From the NCBI GenBank assembly GCA_043819345.1, contig JBDREX010000038.1, positions 1 through 59,693 on the forward strand: a DNA stretch of 59,693 bases, given 5' to 3'. Below, in pieces: positions 31,288-40,811 of the stretch. Each line of letters begins with the position of its first letter. Position 1 is the stretch's first letter. The notes below the pieces were generated by a model that was not told the origin of the DNA, ran no database searches, and saw only the letters and a program-made list of their open reading frames with translations. Made by a program: the position numbers and the translations under genes. This stretch comes from CAYRDK01 sp043819345. GTDB lineage: Bacteria; Omnitrophota; Gorgyraeia; Velamenicoccales; Velamenicoccaceae.

Positions 31288-31392
31288 TAAGTCACAAGGC
31301 CACCAGGACACCATGTCACCAGTAAACCCTAAAAACCTAAAAAAATCATAACGTCACCAGACATCTACCTGTCGGTAGACAGGCAATGTCAC
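31288..31392. repeat. Octamer repeat with GTCACCAG units and a palindrome
   Basis: GTCACAAG, GCCACCAG, GACACCAT, GTCACCAG follow one another at 8-bp spacing (31292-31323). A second GTCACCAG is followed by a CTACCTGTCGGTAGACAGG palindrome and GTCACATG. It interrupts the V-ATPase operon between subunits I and K. Confidence 0.75.
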
Positions 31393-31493
31393 ATGTAAAA
31401 TCAAAAGCAAAAAACTTAAAACCAAATCTCCGAAACAATTTACTGAAGATCAAAATCTTTTTTTGTTATTAGGGTGTTCTTTTTGTGTTTTGT

Positions 31494-33278
31494 TCATTTA
31501 CATTTTGCAAACGGCTTAAACGCCTTGCCGCCGCCTTCAAATCCCGCGTTTTTATAAAACTCAACGAACGTTAAACGCAATGGATGTACAAATGACGACA
31601 AACAGCTCAATGCCAAATTCATCGCGTGAAACGCGATAAAAAAAACAGCCGCAATAATAAAACCAACATACGGAATAGAAAGCATCTGTGAAGCGCTTTC
31701 ATTCACAACAAACCCTAAAATGGCGCTGGATATACCCAGCGCGAAAAGGCGGATATAACTTAGAACATCGCCGAAAACGCCTGTCACACCATAAAGCTCC
31801 CACAACCCTTTCCCAAAACGTAAAAAAACATTCACCTTCATATCGTTGAAAAAAAGGATCAAAAACAATCCGCAATAAACCGCGTAAACCGCCGGCTTAA
31901 AAACAGACATACCTAAAAATCCAAAGATCATAACAATCCAACCGATAGTGGATAACCCGCTCACCCAGCCATCGCGGCGCATCAGCTTGACCGCTTTCAA
32001 CACCATGCCAAAAATCACCTGAATGACACCTAAAATTAGAGCCGTATAAAAAAGAGCGTTCTGGTCCAACAGCACATAATGTTTTAAGGCAGCATTCTTT
32101 GTTAAGTCAAATCCAAAAACAGTTCCTGTGAGCAAACCGCAGAAAAATGTTGAGCCACCCAGAATCTGCAGGAGCAATAGCATATCCTTTTTATCCTTAA
32201 ATTTCAACCTTGCAATTGTGGCCCCTAAAAAAATAACAAGCCCATAGCCTGAATCTCCACAACACAACCCAAAGAATAAGGTAAAAAAAGGTGCTAAAAA
32301 AACTGTTAAGTCCATCTCGTAATAAGACGGCAAATCAAACATTTTTGTAATCGGTTCAAACAATTTCGCGAATTTTCCATTTTTTAAAAGAATAGGCGCT
32401 TTTTCCTCATGCTTAGGTTTCTCAAAGAAATAATATCCGCTTTCTTTATCTAAAAACTCTCCCGTTTCCTTCTTTTTTTCCTGCGGAATCCAGCCGGTTA
32501 AAATAAAAACAGACTCCTCTGCCGCGGATTGAAGATGGTCTCTCACATTTAAAAACGCGTAACGGCTGATTAAAAACTGCCGATAACTCTCCACTTCGCC
32601 GGCACGTTCACTCAGATGTTTCAAAGAGGCTTTTTTATCCCGCAGAACCGTTTCCATATGTAAGCGCTGATGTTCAAGTTTTCTCTTATCCATTGCGGGA
32701 TAAATAAACTCATCGCAATCCGCCAAAGAAACACAGGGCTCATGCAAATGATTTGGATCCTCTTGAGAACCTTTTTCAAAAACAACAAAATACACATAGA
32801 CTTTGTCTCGGCTAATTTCGGCGTGTATGTATTGATCTAATTTTATTGTTTCAAATTTTCTGATAGGAGCTATATAAAAATGTGCCTCTACTCCCACCTC
32901 TCTTAACGCGTTTAACCGGTCAAAATCAAAATCGCCCCAGGGAATTAAATTACGAATTTGCGCCTCAACACGTTCCAGCACAGCATCCGCCTGATCAATC
33001 TCCTGCTGGACTTTTTCAGCTGACTCAACAACAGAAAAAACCTGTTCATCAAATTCAACTATTCGTGTGAATATTTGTGATGGAAAAGATTCTTTAACAT
33101 GCTTTAAAAAAGTCTGGCACCTGTCTATACGATTACGAATGTCTTTTAACCTCTGCTCCGAAAGCTCAGATGTTTGAATCTCCACATGGACCATGCCAAA
33201 TTCCTGCAAAGCTGACAAGAATTTATCTTTTGTCTTGTGATACATCAACACCGTTACTTTTTCCATGGGAACAATCAT
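31494..33278 (-). CDS. atpI: V-type ATP synthase subunit I (stator membrane subunit)
   Basis: A 594-residue protein. The N-terminal half is soluble, with coiled-coil segments (about 30-110 and 205-245), and forms the peripheral stalk contact. The C-terminal half has about seven to eight membrane helices, including FGDVLSYIRLFALGISSA, which carries the conserved arginine that faces the rotor ring, and FHAMNLALSCLSSFVHPLRLTFVEFY. It is the a/I subunit that provides the ion half-channels. Confidence 0.94.
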   Translation of the reverse strand: MIVPMEKVTVLMYHKTKDKFLSALQEFGMVHVEIQTSELSEQRLKDIRNRIDRCQTFLKHVKESFPSQIFTRIVEFDEQVFSVVESAEKVQQEIDQADAVLERVEAQIRNLIPWGDFDFDRLNALREVGVEAHFYIAPIRKFETIKLDQYIHAEISRDKVYVYFVVFEKGSQEDPNHLHEPCVSLADCDEFIYPAMDKRKLEHQRLHMETVLRDKKASLKHLSERAGEVESYRQFLISRYAFLNVRDHLQSAAEESVFILTGWIPQEKKKETGEFLDKESGYYFFEKPKHEEKAPILLKNGKFAKLFEPITKMFDLPSYYEMDLTVFLAPFFTLFFGLCCGDSGYGLVIFLGATIARLKFKDKKDMLLLLQILGGSTFFCGLLTGTVFGFDLTKNAALKHYVLLDQNALFYTALILGVIQVIFGMVLKAVKLMRRDGWVSGLSTIGWIVMIFGFLGMSVFKPAVYAVYCGLFLILFFNDMKVNVFLRFGKGLWELYGVTGVFGDVLSYIRLFALGISSAILGFVVNESASQMLSIPYVGFIIAAVFFIAFHAMNLALSCLSSFVHPLRLTFVEFYKNAGFEGGGKAFKPFAKCK

Positions 33279-33288
33279 AATAAAAACC

Positions 33289-33876
33289 TCATACAGAAAC
33301 TTCTATACGCTTCTTCAGTATCTTCTGGGAAGATTTAGATATCGTTTCCTCATCTTCTAAAAATCTTTTAATCTTACGAATCGCGTCAACATAGCCGGGA
33401 ATCTGAACCTTTTCATACAGGTTCACTTTTTGGGTCGCCTTTCGCCGGGCATATTCAACCGACGCATAAATTTTTTCCTCAATATCAATAGCAACTCTAT
33501 CACGCATGACACTTTTTAAAACCTCAACACCTGAGGAAAACCACGATGGATACCCAAACACGCTGAAAGGTGCCACTTCAAATTCAACTTCACCCACCGT
33601 GTTTACTCTGATACCGGCAATATTTTTCTCAACAAAACGTACTGCTTTCACCTTTACCAGCGGCGGAAATTCACACCAGAGGCGGTCCATCGGCTCCAAA
33701 GCTTTTAGTTTTTCATCCAGCTCATTTTGAAGCTTGACGACACGGGCGCGGATGCGTTTAACTTCCGCCCGTAAAGCCGCCTCCTTGCTCTGAAGCGTCG
33801 GCAAAGCATTGAGCCGCACTTTCAGTTCGCGGTCCAAGCTTAACAGCTCTGTCTTATTATATTGAAATGTCCTCAT
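33289..33876 (-). CDS. atpD: V-type ATP synthase subunit D (central shaft)
   Basis: A 195-residue protein with long N- and C-terminal helices (1-60 and about 140-190) that form the antiparallel coiled coil of the central rotor. YNKTELLSLDRELKVRLNAL and the ILKKR C-terminus fit the family. It turns inside the A3B3 head. It lies between the B and I genes, as in the chlamydial order A-B-D-I-K. Confidence 0.92.
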   Translation of the reverse strand: MRTFQYNKTELLSLDRELKVRLNALPTLQSKEAALRAEVKRIRARVVKLQNELDEKLKALEPMDRLWCEFPPLVKVKAVRFVEKNIAGIRVNTVGEVEFEVAPFSVFGYPSWFSSGVEVLKSVMRDRVAIDIEEKIYASVEYARRKATQKVNLYEKVQIPGYVDAIRKIKRFLEDEETISKSSQKILKKRIEVSV

Positions 33877-33891
33877 AATTTTAGTTATCAG

Positions 33892-33956
33892 GTTAGCGAG
33901 TTTTCGTGTTTGCGGGTTTAACCCGATAACCCGTTAACTCCTCAACCCGAACACCC
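33892..33956. repeat. Octamer repeat hairpin between V-ATPase B and D
   Basis: GAGTTTTC, GTGTTTGC, GGGTTTAA switch to CCCGATAA, CCCGTTAA, CTCCTCAA, CCCGAACA at 8-bp spacing, giving two opposing arms around the GGGTTTAACCC centre. It ends at the stop codon of subunit B. Confidence 0.85.
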
Positions 33957-35273
33957 TTATTCCCAATACTTATCCAACATCTCCTGCTTAATACCAAGCT
34001 CTTCTTTCTTAAAATGCTTTTTAAAAAGTTTCCAGGCAACGTCCAGCATTTTATTGATATCAATATTAACATCAATGGCTAACAATTCTTTGGCATAATC
34101 CAACGCGAATGCCAGACACCGTTTATCGTAATCGGTCAAATCAAAACCGTTTTCCTGTTTTGTTTTAGCGTTAGCCGCATCAGCATAAAGCCTGACACCC
34201 GCATTCATCACCTGCCCATGGTCTTCTCTGGTCTTTTTACCGATGACCAATTGTTTCAAGCGGGATAAACTACGAAACGGATCAATAATAACCCTGGCAA
34301 TATCCGTGTTGCGCCTCAAAAACAGCTGCCCTTCAGTAATATAACCGGTGTTATCCGGAATAGCATGCGTAATATCCCCTCCGCTTAATGTTGTTACGGC
34401 AATAATGGTAATAGACCCCTTCTCAAACTGAACCGCTTTTTCATAAATTCTCGCCAAGTCGCTATATAAAGACCCCGGCATACTATCTTTGGAAGGAATC
34501 TGGTCCATGCGGTTTGAGACAATACTTAAAGCATCACAAAATAGTGTCATATCCGTTAAAAGCACGAGGACATCTTCTTTTTTTTCAACGGCAAAATATT
34601 CCGCTGCCGCCAGACTCATATCCGGAATCAAAAGACGCTCCACGGGAGGATTGTCCGTCGTATTAATAAAACAGACAATTCTCTCCATCGCTCCGGCGTT
34701 TTGGAAAATACTCCGATAATACAGATAATCGTCGTGTGACAATCCCATCCCGCCCAAAATAATCCTATCTGCCTTGGCGCGAAGCGCGACATCCGCCATC
34801 ACCTGATTAAAAGGCTGGTCAGGATCAGCAAAAAAAGGAATCTTCTGCCCTGTTACAAGTGTATTATTTAAATCAATCCCGGCAATACCGGTTGCGATCA
34901 ACTCTGATGGCTGTTGGCGCCGTACAGGATTCACCGTCGGGCCACCCGTGGCCACGGCTTTACCTTCAAGCTCCGGCCCGTCATCAATAGGCCGGCCATA
35001 GGCATCTAAAAAACGGCCCGCCAAATCATCGCCCACTTTTAATGTCGGCGGCTCCCCTAAAAAAACAACATCCACATTGGTCGCGATCCCTTCGGTGCCT
35101 TCAAAAACCTGCAGCGTCACCAAATCATCCTGAATGCGCACCACCTGCGATAACCTGCCGCCAATAAGCGCCATCTCTTCGTTACCAACGCCTTTAGCGC
35201 GCAGAGCACAAGTCGCCTTGGTAATCCTTTCAATTTTTGTATATACGGTTGTAAACGCGCCTGTCTGTTTCAT
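33957..35273 (-). CDS. atpB: V-type ATP synthase subunit B
   Basis: A 438-residue non-catalytic nucleotide-binding-fold subunit of the A3B3 head. Family signatures include YGRPIDDGPE, GIAGIDLNNTLVTGQKIPFF, and PGSLYSDLARIYEKA; no Walker A lysine motif is present, as expected for B. The C-terminus ends normally at an octamer repeat. Its start overlaps subunit A by four bases. Confidence 0.96.
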   Translation of the reverse strand: MKQTGAFTTVYTKIERITKATCALRAKGVGNEEMALIGGRLSQVVRIQDDLVTLQVFEGTEGIATNVDVVFLGEPPTLKVGDDLAGRFLDAYGRPIDDGPELEGKAVATGGPTVNPVRRQQPSELIATGIAGIDLNNTLVTGQKIPFFADPDQPFNQVMADVALRAKADRIILGGMGLSHDDYLYYRSIFQNAGAMERIVCFINTTDNPPVERLLIPDMSLAAAEYFAVEKKEDVLVLLTDMTLFCDALSIVSNRMDQIPSKDSMPGSLYSDLARIYEKAVQFEKGSITIIAVTTLSGGDITHAIPDNTGYITEGQLFLRRNTDIARVIIDPFRSLSRLKQLVIGKKTREDHGQVMNAGVRLYADAANAKTKQENGFDLTDYDKRCLAFALDYAKELLAIDVNIDINKMLDVAWKLFKKHFKKEELGIKQEMLDKYWE

Positions 35274-37030
35274 GAAATTTTCCTCTCCTGAATAAGGCCA
35301 TGCAATTCATCTTCATGCTTCTTGAAATCATTTTTCTGGAACTCGGCATAATTCATCTGCCGGACAGAATTAATCAGTTTTTTAAAATAGCCAGCAACAT
35401 CCTCAAAAGAATCAAATTTAAAAGAGGCGCTGCAAATACTATGAATTTTATCCATCATGTAATGCTGCCTCTTTAAGGATGTGCTCTTATCAATGGGGTC
35501 AAAAGCATCCTGTTGCAAAAAACCAAAATCAACAAGCTCAGCCTTCCAAAAACGCTCATGATACTCAACCGGAACGCTATCATCACCCAAAATATTAATC
35601 TGATCATGCACTTCTTTGCCGCGAATTAAAACATCTTTAATAAATGCCACCTTTTCCACCCAATGCGGTTCCAGATTATCGTTAAGATACTCTTGCACCT
35701 CATCATATTCTAAATATTTGGAATAGCTTTCTATCGGATTAATAGCGGGATAACGCCGGCTATCAGCCCGAGCCTGTGATAAAGCATAAAAAGCACGCGC
35801 CACCTTCTTCGTCGCTTCCGTCACCGGTTCTTTCAGGTTGCCTCCGGCAGGTGAAACGGTCCCGATAAAAGTAATAGAACCTGTCTGGTCATTATTTAAA
35901 ACGGTCATCCCGGCTCTGGCATAAAAATTTGAGATGACAGCAGGTAAATCCATAGGAAAGGCGTCCGGCCCCGGCAACTCTTCTAAACGATTAGACATCT
36001 CACGCAATGCCTGTGCCCAACGTGATGTAGAATCCGCTAAAAGCAAAATCTTTAGCCCCATCTGACGATAATATTCAGCAATCGTCATCGCTGTATAAAC
36101 AGATGCTTCCCGCGCGGCAACCGGCATATTCGAAGTATTGCAGATAATAATCGTACGCTCTATAAGCTTACGGCCCGTAAAAGGGTCGTCTATCTCTGGA
36201 AACTCCTTAAACAATTCAACAACTTCATTAGCACGTTCGCCACAAGCGGCCACAATCACCAAATCCACCTGCGCGTGCGCGGCAATGATATGCTGCAGAA
36301 CGGTCTTGCCAGATCCAAAAGGGCCCGGAATAAAACCTGTCCCGCCTTCAACAATCGGGTTAAGTGTGTCCATCAGCCGCACACCTGTCTGAAGCAACCG
36401 GAACGCGCGCGGTTTTTGAGCAAAGGCTCTAATAGGCACTTTTACCGGCCAACGCTGCAACATCGTTACATCACGAGACTCACCTTTATCATTAGTAATC
36501 TTTGCAATGACCTCCTCAACCACATAACTACCTGCAGGCTTAATCGTTTCTATCTTCCAGAACCCTTCCAGGTTAAAAGGAGCCATAATTTTATGCTTCA
36601 CCCAATTTTCCTGAACCTCACCCAGCCAATCTCCGGCCTGAACCCTGTCCCCTTGTTTGAATGAAGGGGTAAAATTCCATTTCTGATCCCGTGAAAAAGC
36701 GTTTGTTATTTCACCGCGCTTTAAAAATAAACCCGTCATGCGATAGAGATCATTTTGTAAACCGTCGTATATTTTTGACAAAAGCCCCGGGCCCAATTCA
36801 ACCTCAAGCAAATGCGCGCGAAACTCAGCCTCAGCACCCACCTTTAATCCGCGCGTACTTTCAAAAACCTGCGCCTGAACCGACCCAGCTGAAATTTTGA
36901 TGACCTCTGCGCGTAATTGTGTTTGCTCATCTAAATGAATAAAACATATTTCATTCTGACTGACAGGCCCATCAACCGCGATCGTCACCAGATTTGAAAC
37001 AACGCCAGTTACTTTTCCTTTTGTTGCCAT
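35270..37030 (-). CDS. atpA: V-type ATP synthase subunit A (catalytic)
   Basis: A 586-residue catalytic subunit. GPFGSGKTV, the P-loop, is near residue 240; the non-homologous insertion typical of V-type A subunits precedes it (about 110-200). PAARE-like VAAREASVYT, DSTSRWAQALRE and SPAGGN motifs are present. It hydrolyses or makes ATP in the cytoplasmic head. It overlaps subunit B by four bases and follows the DUF2764 gene. Confidence 0.97.
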   Translation of the reverse strand: MATKGKVTGVVSNLVTIAVDGPVSQNEICFIHLDEQTQLRAEVIKISAGSVQAQVFESTRGLKVGAEAEFRAHLLEVELGPGLLSKIYDGLQNDLYRMTGLFLKRGEITNAFSRDQKWNFTPSFKQGDRVQAGDWLGEVQENWVKHKIMAPFNLEGFWKIETIKPAGSYVVEEVIAKITNDKGESRDVTMLQRWPVKVPIRAFAQKPRAFRLLQTGVRLMDTLNPIVEGGTGFIPGPFGSGKTVLQHIIAAHAQVDLVIVAACGERANEVVELFKEFPEIDDPFTGRKLIERTIIICNTSNMPVAAREASVYTAMTIAEYYRQMGLKILLLADSTSRWAQALREMSNRLEELPGPDAFPMDLPAVISNFYARAGMTVLNNDQTGSITFIGTVSPAGGNLKEPVTEATKKVARAFYALSQARADSRRYPAINPIESYSKYLEYDEVQEYLNDNLEPHWVEKVAFIKDVLIRGKEVHDQINILGDDSVPVEYHERFWKAELVDFGFLQQDAFDPIDKSTSLKRQHYMMDKIHSICSASFKFDSFEDVAGYFKKLINSVRQMNYAEFQKNDFKKHEDELHGLIQERKIS

Positions 37031-37103
37031 TACTCCTCCAATTTAAAATTCCAAATTACAAGAAAGAATATACAAACAAATCTTAAAAAACTTGGAAACC
37101 GTT

Positions 37104-37922
37104 CTAATATTTTGCTTGTACCAATTTTTCAAAAGCCTCATGGCCTTTTTTGGGCTCCAAATGAAGCCAGCGCTCACACATCATTAACTTTAAAAGAAAA
37201 CCTAAGATCACTTCTATGTCAAAATAAAAAAACGTATTGATTTCATCAATTTTACGCCACCGAAGCATATCTACATATTTTTCCGTCGCAACAAAATCAC
37301 CATGCTCAAAAACTTCAACCAACCTGCCAACATAATCCAATTCTCCTGAAAGCCCAAAATCAGAAAAAGTAGAATCTTTTAATTTAAGGGTAATTAAATC
37401 TCCGTCAGCCCGGACAAAAAAATCTTCTTTACTGCCAGACTTGCGCGCATTTAAAGCAGCCAACACATTGCGTAGGTCTAAATCAAAAGAAAAATATTCA
37501 CGTATAAAAGCATTTTCGTGGCGCAACATCCGATAATAATAACAGTACATCAAAAGATCATACGCCTGACGGCGGTTTAAAGGAGCGCCATTTTTAGCAG
37601 CCTCCTTAAAAGAAAAAATAAATTCTCTGATATGCCGGGGCGCAGGCCATTCTTCATCTTCTACCATCCGGTTCAAATTTTCTTTTGCGGTCAGGCCATG
37701 GCCAGATGCAGCCTTATAATCTTCACCTAACACAACATCTAACAGGCTTAAATTATCACGAACAGCGAGAATATCAGCTACATATGATTTATGCGAACCC
37801 TCCAAAACCTCATCAAGTTGTTTGCTGAAATCTTCCAGGCGCATCGGATCTTTATAATCATCCAGCGCCAAATCCGGCAAAGAAGAAATAAAATAATAAT
37901 ATCTTCTAGATGCTGTCTTCAC
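37104..37922 (-). CDS. DUF2764 family protein (V-ATPase-associated)
   Basis: A 272-residue helical protein. YYYFISSLPDLALDDYKDPM at the N-terminus fits DUF2764, a family encoded inside V-ATPase operons of Chlamydia and other bacteria between the E and A genes. Most archaeal-type operons place subunit C there, and no C or F gene is visible here. The protein may therefore be the divergent C/d-like subunit that links shaft to ring; this is inference. The start overlaps the stop of subunit E by four bases. Confidence 0.85.
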   Translation of the reverse strand: MKTASRRYYYFISSLPDLALDDYKDPMRLEDFSKQLDEVLEGSHKSYVADILAVRDNLSLLDVVLGEDYKAASGHGLTAKENLNRMVEDEEWPAPRHIREFIFSFKEAAKNGAPLNRRQAYDLLMYCYYYRMLRHENAFIREYFSFDLDLRNVLAALNARKSGSKEDFFVRADGDLITLKLKDSTFSDFGLSGELDYVGRLVEVFEHGDFVATEKYVDMLRWRKIDEINTFFYFDIEVILGFLLKLMMCERWLHLEPKKGHEAFEKLVQAKY

Positions 37923-38536
37923 TTTTCACCAAACAAAAATTCTTTCATGCGGCTTCGTAAAAAATACTTAATTAACACTTCAAAATCTTCATCCGTAAAC
38001 CCAATACGAAAACTATCATCTGAAGCGTTAATAGAAAAACCACTCCTGATATGCTCATCAAACACAATTTTCATCCCCTGCTTCAACTGGGCCTGCACCT
38101 GGCATGCCAGATAATTTTCAAGTTCACCGCGATCTTTCTCCGGCAGACGCACATAAATATCCTGCAGTCCTTTTTGAGACGGCCCCCAAGCCTGGACAAC
38201 CGTCAAAATAGCCTTCTTTAAAAAATCAGGGTCTTTGAAAACCTCTTTGGAGCAATCAGAAGCCACTTTAGCAACAATGAGCTCGGCTATTTTCTGCCGT
38301 GTCAACGCGAGCGCCTGATTAGATGCCATGCGCACTTCTGATTCCGCGTTGGCCCTCAAATCCTGAGCCTCTTTACGAGCTAACTCTTTGGTCTCTTCAG
38401 CCTCATCAATCGCAGCCCGTAAAATCGATTTTTTTTCTTCATGCGCTGATTGTATAATGCGCTCAGCTTCTTTTTTGGCGCGTTCAACACCTTCCTGATA
38501 AATCTGATCCGTTAATTTTTGTAGCTTATCTGTCAT
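37919..38536 (-). CDS. atpE: V-type ATP synthase subunit E (peripheral stalk)
   Basis: A 205-residue protein. The first ~110 residues form a long charged helix (QEGVERAKKEAERIIQSAHE and DEAEETKELARKEAQDLRA), followed by a globular C-terminal domain, as in the E subunit of the outer stalk. It is the first gene of the V-ATPase set and begins 28 bases after pyrF, so it may be transcribed from the pyr operon. Confidence 0.88.
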   Translation of the reverse strand: MTDKLQKLTDQIYQEGVERAKKEAERIIQSAHEEKKSILRAAIDEAEETKELARKEAQDLRANAESEVRMASNQALALTRQKIAELIVAKVASDCSKEVFKDPDFLKKAILTVVQAWGPSQKGLQDIYVRLPEKDRGELENYLACQVQAQLKQGMKIVFDEHIRSGFSINASDDSFRIGFTDEDFEVLIKYFLRSRMKEFLFGEK

Positions 38537-38564
38537 ATCTCACCCCATAAGTCATTTGGAGTTA

Positions 38565-39272
38565 CTACTTATTCAGCACTAACTCATTTAAAATACCTTT
38601 GGCAGCCTGAGCCGGGCTCTTCGCCTGCACAATAGGCCTGCCTACCACGATATAGCTTGAGCCGGCACACAACGCCATCTCCGGCGTCGCAACACGCTTT
38701 TGGTCGCCGGCATCCGCGCCCTGCGGCCTGATACCTGGTGTCACAATAACACATTTTCTTCCGAGCATTTTTCGTAAAGCAGCGCACTCCTGCGCTGATG
38801 AGACAACTCCATCGGCGCCCGCGGCTAAAGCTGTCCTAGCCAAAAACAATACTTTGCTTTTCGCATTTTTGTCTGCCTGGCTCGTCAATACTGTTACCGC
38901 CACAATCAACGGCCTAGCCTTCAAATCACACACAGCTGAAGCGGCCGCTTTTAACATCTCGAACCCTCCCTGCGCATGCACCGTCAGCATAAAAACTTTT
39001 AAACGCGCCGCAGACAAAACAGCTTCCCGCACCGTATTGGGAATATCATGAAATTTTAAGTCCAAAAATACACGGCCTCTTTTTTTATGAATGTACCTTA
39101 TAATCTCCGGTCCCGCTGCCGTAAAAAGCTGGCTGCCGACTTTAAAAATTTTGACACAAGAAACCAGGCGATCTACAAGCCTCTTGGCCTCTTTTAAGGT
39201 CGGCACATCCAAGGCCACAATCAATTCTGTTTTTCGCACAACATTTTGGCAACAACACTTCTTAGGCTTCAT
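38565..39272 (-). CDS. pyrF: Orotidine 5'-phosphate decarboxylase
   Basis: A 235-residue TIM barrel. The catalytic FLDLKFHDIPNT (DxKxxD) motif is near residue 70, IVALDVPT is the N-terminal phosphate-side strand and YIVVGRPI the C-terminal phosphate-binding loop. It makes UMP from OMP, the last step of the pathway. A Cys-rich start (KKCCCQN) is unusual and may be extra; an ATG-independent later start is not obvious. It overlaps pyrD by 11 bases. Confidence 0.95.
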   Translation of the reverse strand: MKPKKCCCQNVVRKTELIVALDVPTLKEAKRLVDRLVSCVKIFKVGSQLFTAAGPEIIRYIHKKRGRVFLDLKFHDIPNTVREAVLSAARLKVFMLTVHAQGGFEMLKAAASAVCDLKARPLIVAVTVLTSQADKNAKSKVLFLARTALAAGADGVVSSAQECAALRKMLGRKCVIVTPGIRPQGADAGDQKRVATPEMALCAGSSYIVVGRPIVQAKSPAQAAKGILNELVLNK

Positions 39273-40191
39273 TTAAGCTCCCGATCAATTCATCAATATT
39301 ACTAAAATTATGTTTTTTTAAATAAGCCCCGATGCCTTTAATAATATCGAAACTGACAGCTGGTGCAACAAAATTGGCTGTTCCCACAGCAACGGCAGCT
39401 GCTCCTGCAATAAAAAACTCTATTGCGTCACGCGCGCTCATAATTCCGCCCATCCCAATAATCGGCAAATCAACTTTTTTATACACCTGCCAGACCATGC
39501 GCAAAGCTACAGGTTTAATGGCCGGCCCACTTAATCCGCCAGTAATATTGCCTAATATAGATCTGCGCTTGTCAACATCAATAGCCATCCCCAAAAGCGT
39601 ATTTATCAAACTAACCGCGTCCGCGCCGCCTTCGCGAGCCGCCTGCGCGATTTCAACAATATCGCGCACATTCGGAGAAAGTTTCACAATTAAAGGCCTA
39701 TCCGTGACCCTTCTGGCTTGCTTGACCAGCCTCTGTGTCAATACAGGATCCTGAGCAATAATACAATTATCATACTCAATATTAGGACAAGAAATATTAA
39801 GTTCTATCGCGCTCACACACGCATGACGATTCAATTCCTTAATAATATCTATATAATCGTCGCTGCGCTCGCCACCAACACTGACAATCAGCTTCGTCTT
39901 TAAATTTTTTAGCTTTTTAAGTTTAACATGAACAAACTCATCCAGCCCCTCATTTTGCAATCCAACAGAATTTAGCATGCCGGAAGCCGTTTCATAAATC
40001 CGCGGAGGCTTATTTCCTAAACGCGGCTGCTTTGTAATCGTCTTCGTAACAAAAGCCCCTAACGCGTCATAATTCATATAAGAAGAATACTCGTCACAGG
40101 AACCAAATGTTCCGGAAGCCACCATTACCGGATTTTTTAGTTTTAATCCGCCAACATTGACTTCTAAGTTTGAACTTTTATGATTTTTCAT
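39262..40191 (-). CDS. pyrD: Dihydroorotate dehydrogenase B, catalytic subunit
   Basis: A 309-residue FMN enzyme of class 1B. KNPVMVASGTFG, NSVGLQNEG, ELNISCPN (with the catalytic-site Cys) and the FMN-binding GMGGIMSARDA motifs are present. It oxidises dihydroorotate in the cytoplasm and passes electrons to PyrK, encoded upstream. Between pyrK and pyrD lie a half-size TSUP gene, an octamer repeat and an 83-bp MITE-like element, which is unusual for genes of one complex. Confidence 0.95.
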   Translation of the reverse strand: MKNHKSSNLEVNVGGLKLKNPVMVASGTFGSCDEYSSYMNYDALGAFVTKTITKQPRLGNKPPRIYETASGMLNSVGLQNEGLDEFVHVKLKKLKNLKTKLIVSVGGERSDDYIDIIKELNRHACVSAIELNISCPNIEYDNCIIAQDPVLTQRLVKQARRVTDRPLIVKLSPNVRDIVEIAQAAREGGADAVSLINTLLGMAIDVDKRRSILGNITGGLSGPAIKPVALRMVWQVYKKVDLPIIGMGGIMSARDAIEFFIAGAAAVAVGTANFVAPAVSFDIIKGIGAYLKKHNFSNIDELIGSLNEA

Positions 40192-40212
40192 GCCTATTAT
40201 TTTTAAATCTTA

Positions 40213-40276
40213 ATTTATCCGTTAGCGGGTTTACACATTTAATCCGTTAACACACTAACCCTTCCATCCGCCAACT
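40213..40276. repeat. Octamer repeat upstream of pyrD
   Basis: ATCCGTTA, GCGGGTTT, ACACATTT, AATCCGTT, AACACACT, AACCCTTC, CATCCGCC follow at 8-bp spacing, ending one base before the inverted copy of the 83-bp element. Confidence 0.7.
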
Positions 40277-40359
40277 CAAATGACGCATTTGACGTCTGGC
40301 CTCTCCCGCACCATAAAGAATCTAACGGGATCCCGCAAAACGGGAAAATGTGTCATTTG
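40277..40359 (-). mobile_element. 83-bp MITE-like element, copy 3 (inverted)
   Basis: The reverse complement of copies 1 and 2, the same length, with ends CAAATGACGCATTT and AAATGTGTCATTTG. It ends seven bases before the stop codon of the TSUP gene, inside the pyr operon. Confidence 0.85.
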
Positions 40360-40366
40360 GGATGTG

Positions 40367-40720
40367 TTATTTAAAAAATATCATTCGTGCGGCGATCAAC
40401 AATAAAAACACGCCAAAAACTTTTTTTAAAACAATCTCCGGAATATATTCAACAAATCTGGCACCAAAATAGCCGCCAACAAAAAAACCTACGGCAATCA
40501 AAAGAGCAGCTTGAATATTCACATTGCCCGCGTGATAATAACGAATAGCAGCCAAAAGCCCTATCGGCGGAATCATCGCCGCCAAAATCGTACCCTGTGC
40601 CTGATGCTGGCTAAATCCAAAACAAAACACGAGAGCCGGAACAACAATTGTAGCTCCGCCAATACCTAAAAACCCGCCAAAAACCCCCGTTACCAAACCT
40701 AATATTAGATATAGGATCAT
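40367..40720 (-). CDS. Half-size TSUP (TauE/SafE-like) membrane protein
   Basis: A 117-residue protein with four hydrophobic helices. GLVTGVFGGFLGIGGATIVVP is the family's repeat motif (here split: GxxxGxxxGxxGIGGG-like), followed by QAQGTILAAMIPP. TSUP exporters usually have about 240-270 residues made of two such halves, so this is a single half that would need to dimerise. It lies between pyrK and pyrD in the operon with no obvious metabolic link. Substrate unknown. Confidence 0.8.
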   Translation of the reverse strand: MILYLILGLVTGVFGGFLGIGGATIVVPALVFCFGFSQHQAQGTILAAMIPPIGLLAAIRYYHAGNVNIQAALLIAVGFFVGGYFGARFVEYIPEIVLKKVFGVFLLLIAARMIFFK

Positions 40721-40743
40721 ATCAAGAATTATCCATAAAAACT

Positions 40744-40805
40744 GTTGGCGTGTTAACGGGTTGACGGATGAAACTCAAAAACCCGCACACGCGCCAACTC
40801 GCAAA
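40744..40805. repeat. Octamer repeat hairpin between pyrK and the TSUP gene
   Basis: GTGTTAAC, GGGTTGAC, GGATGAAA, CTCAAAAA, CCCGCACA, CGCGCCAA, CTCGCAAA at 8-bp spacing, with the left and right arms roughly complementary. Confidence 0.75.
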
Positions 40806-40811
40806 CACTGT

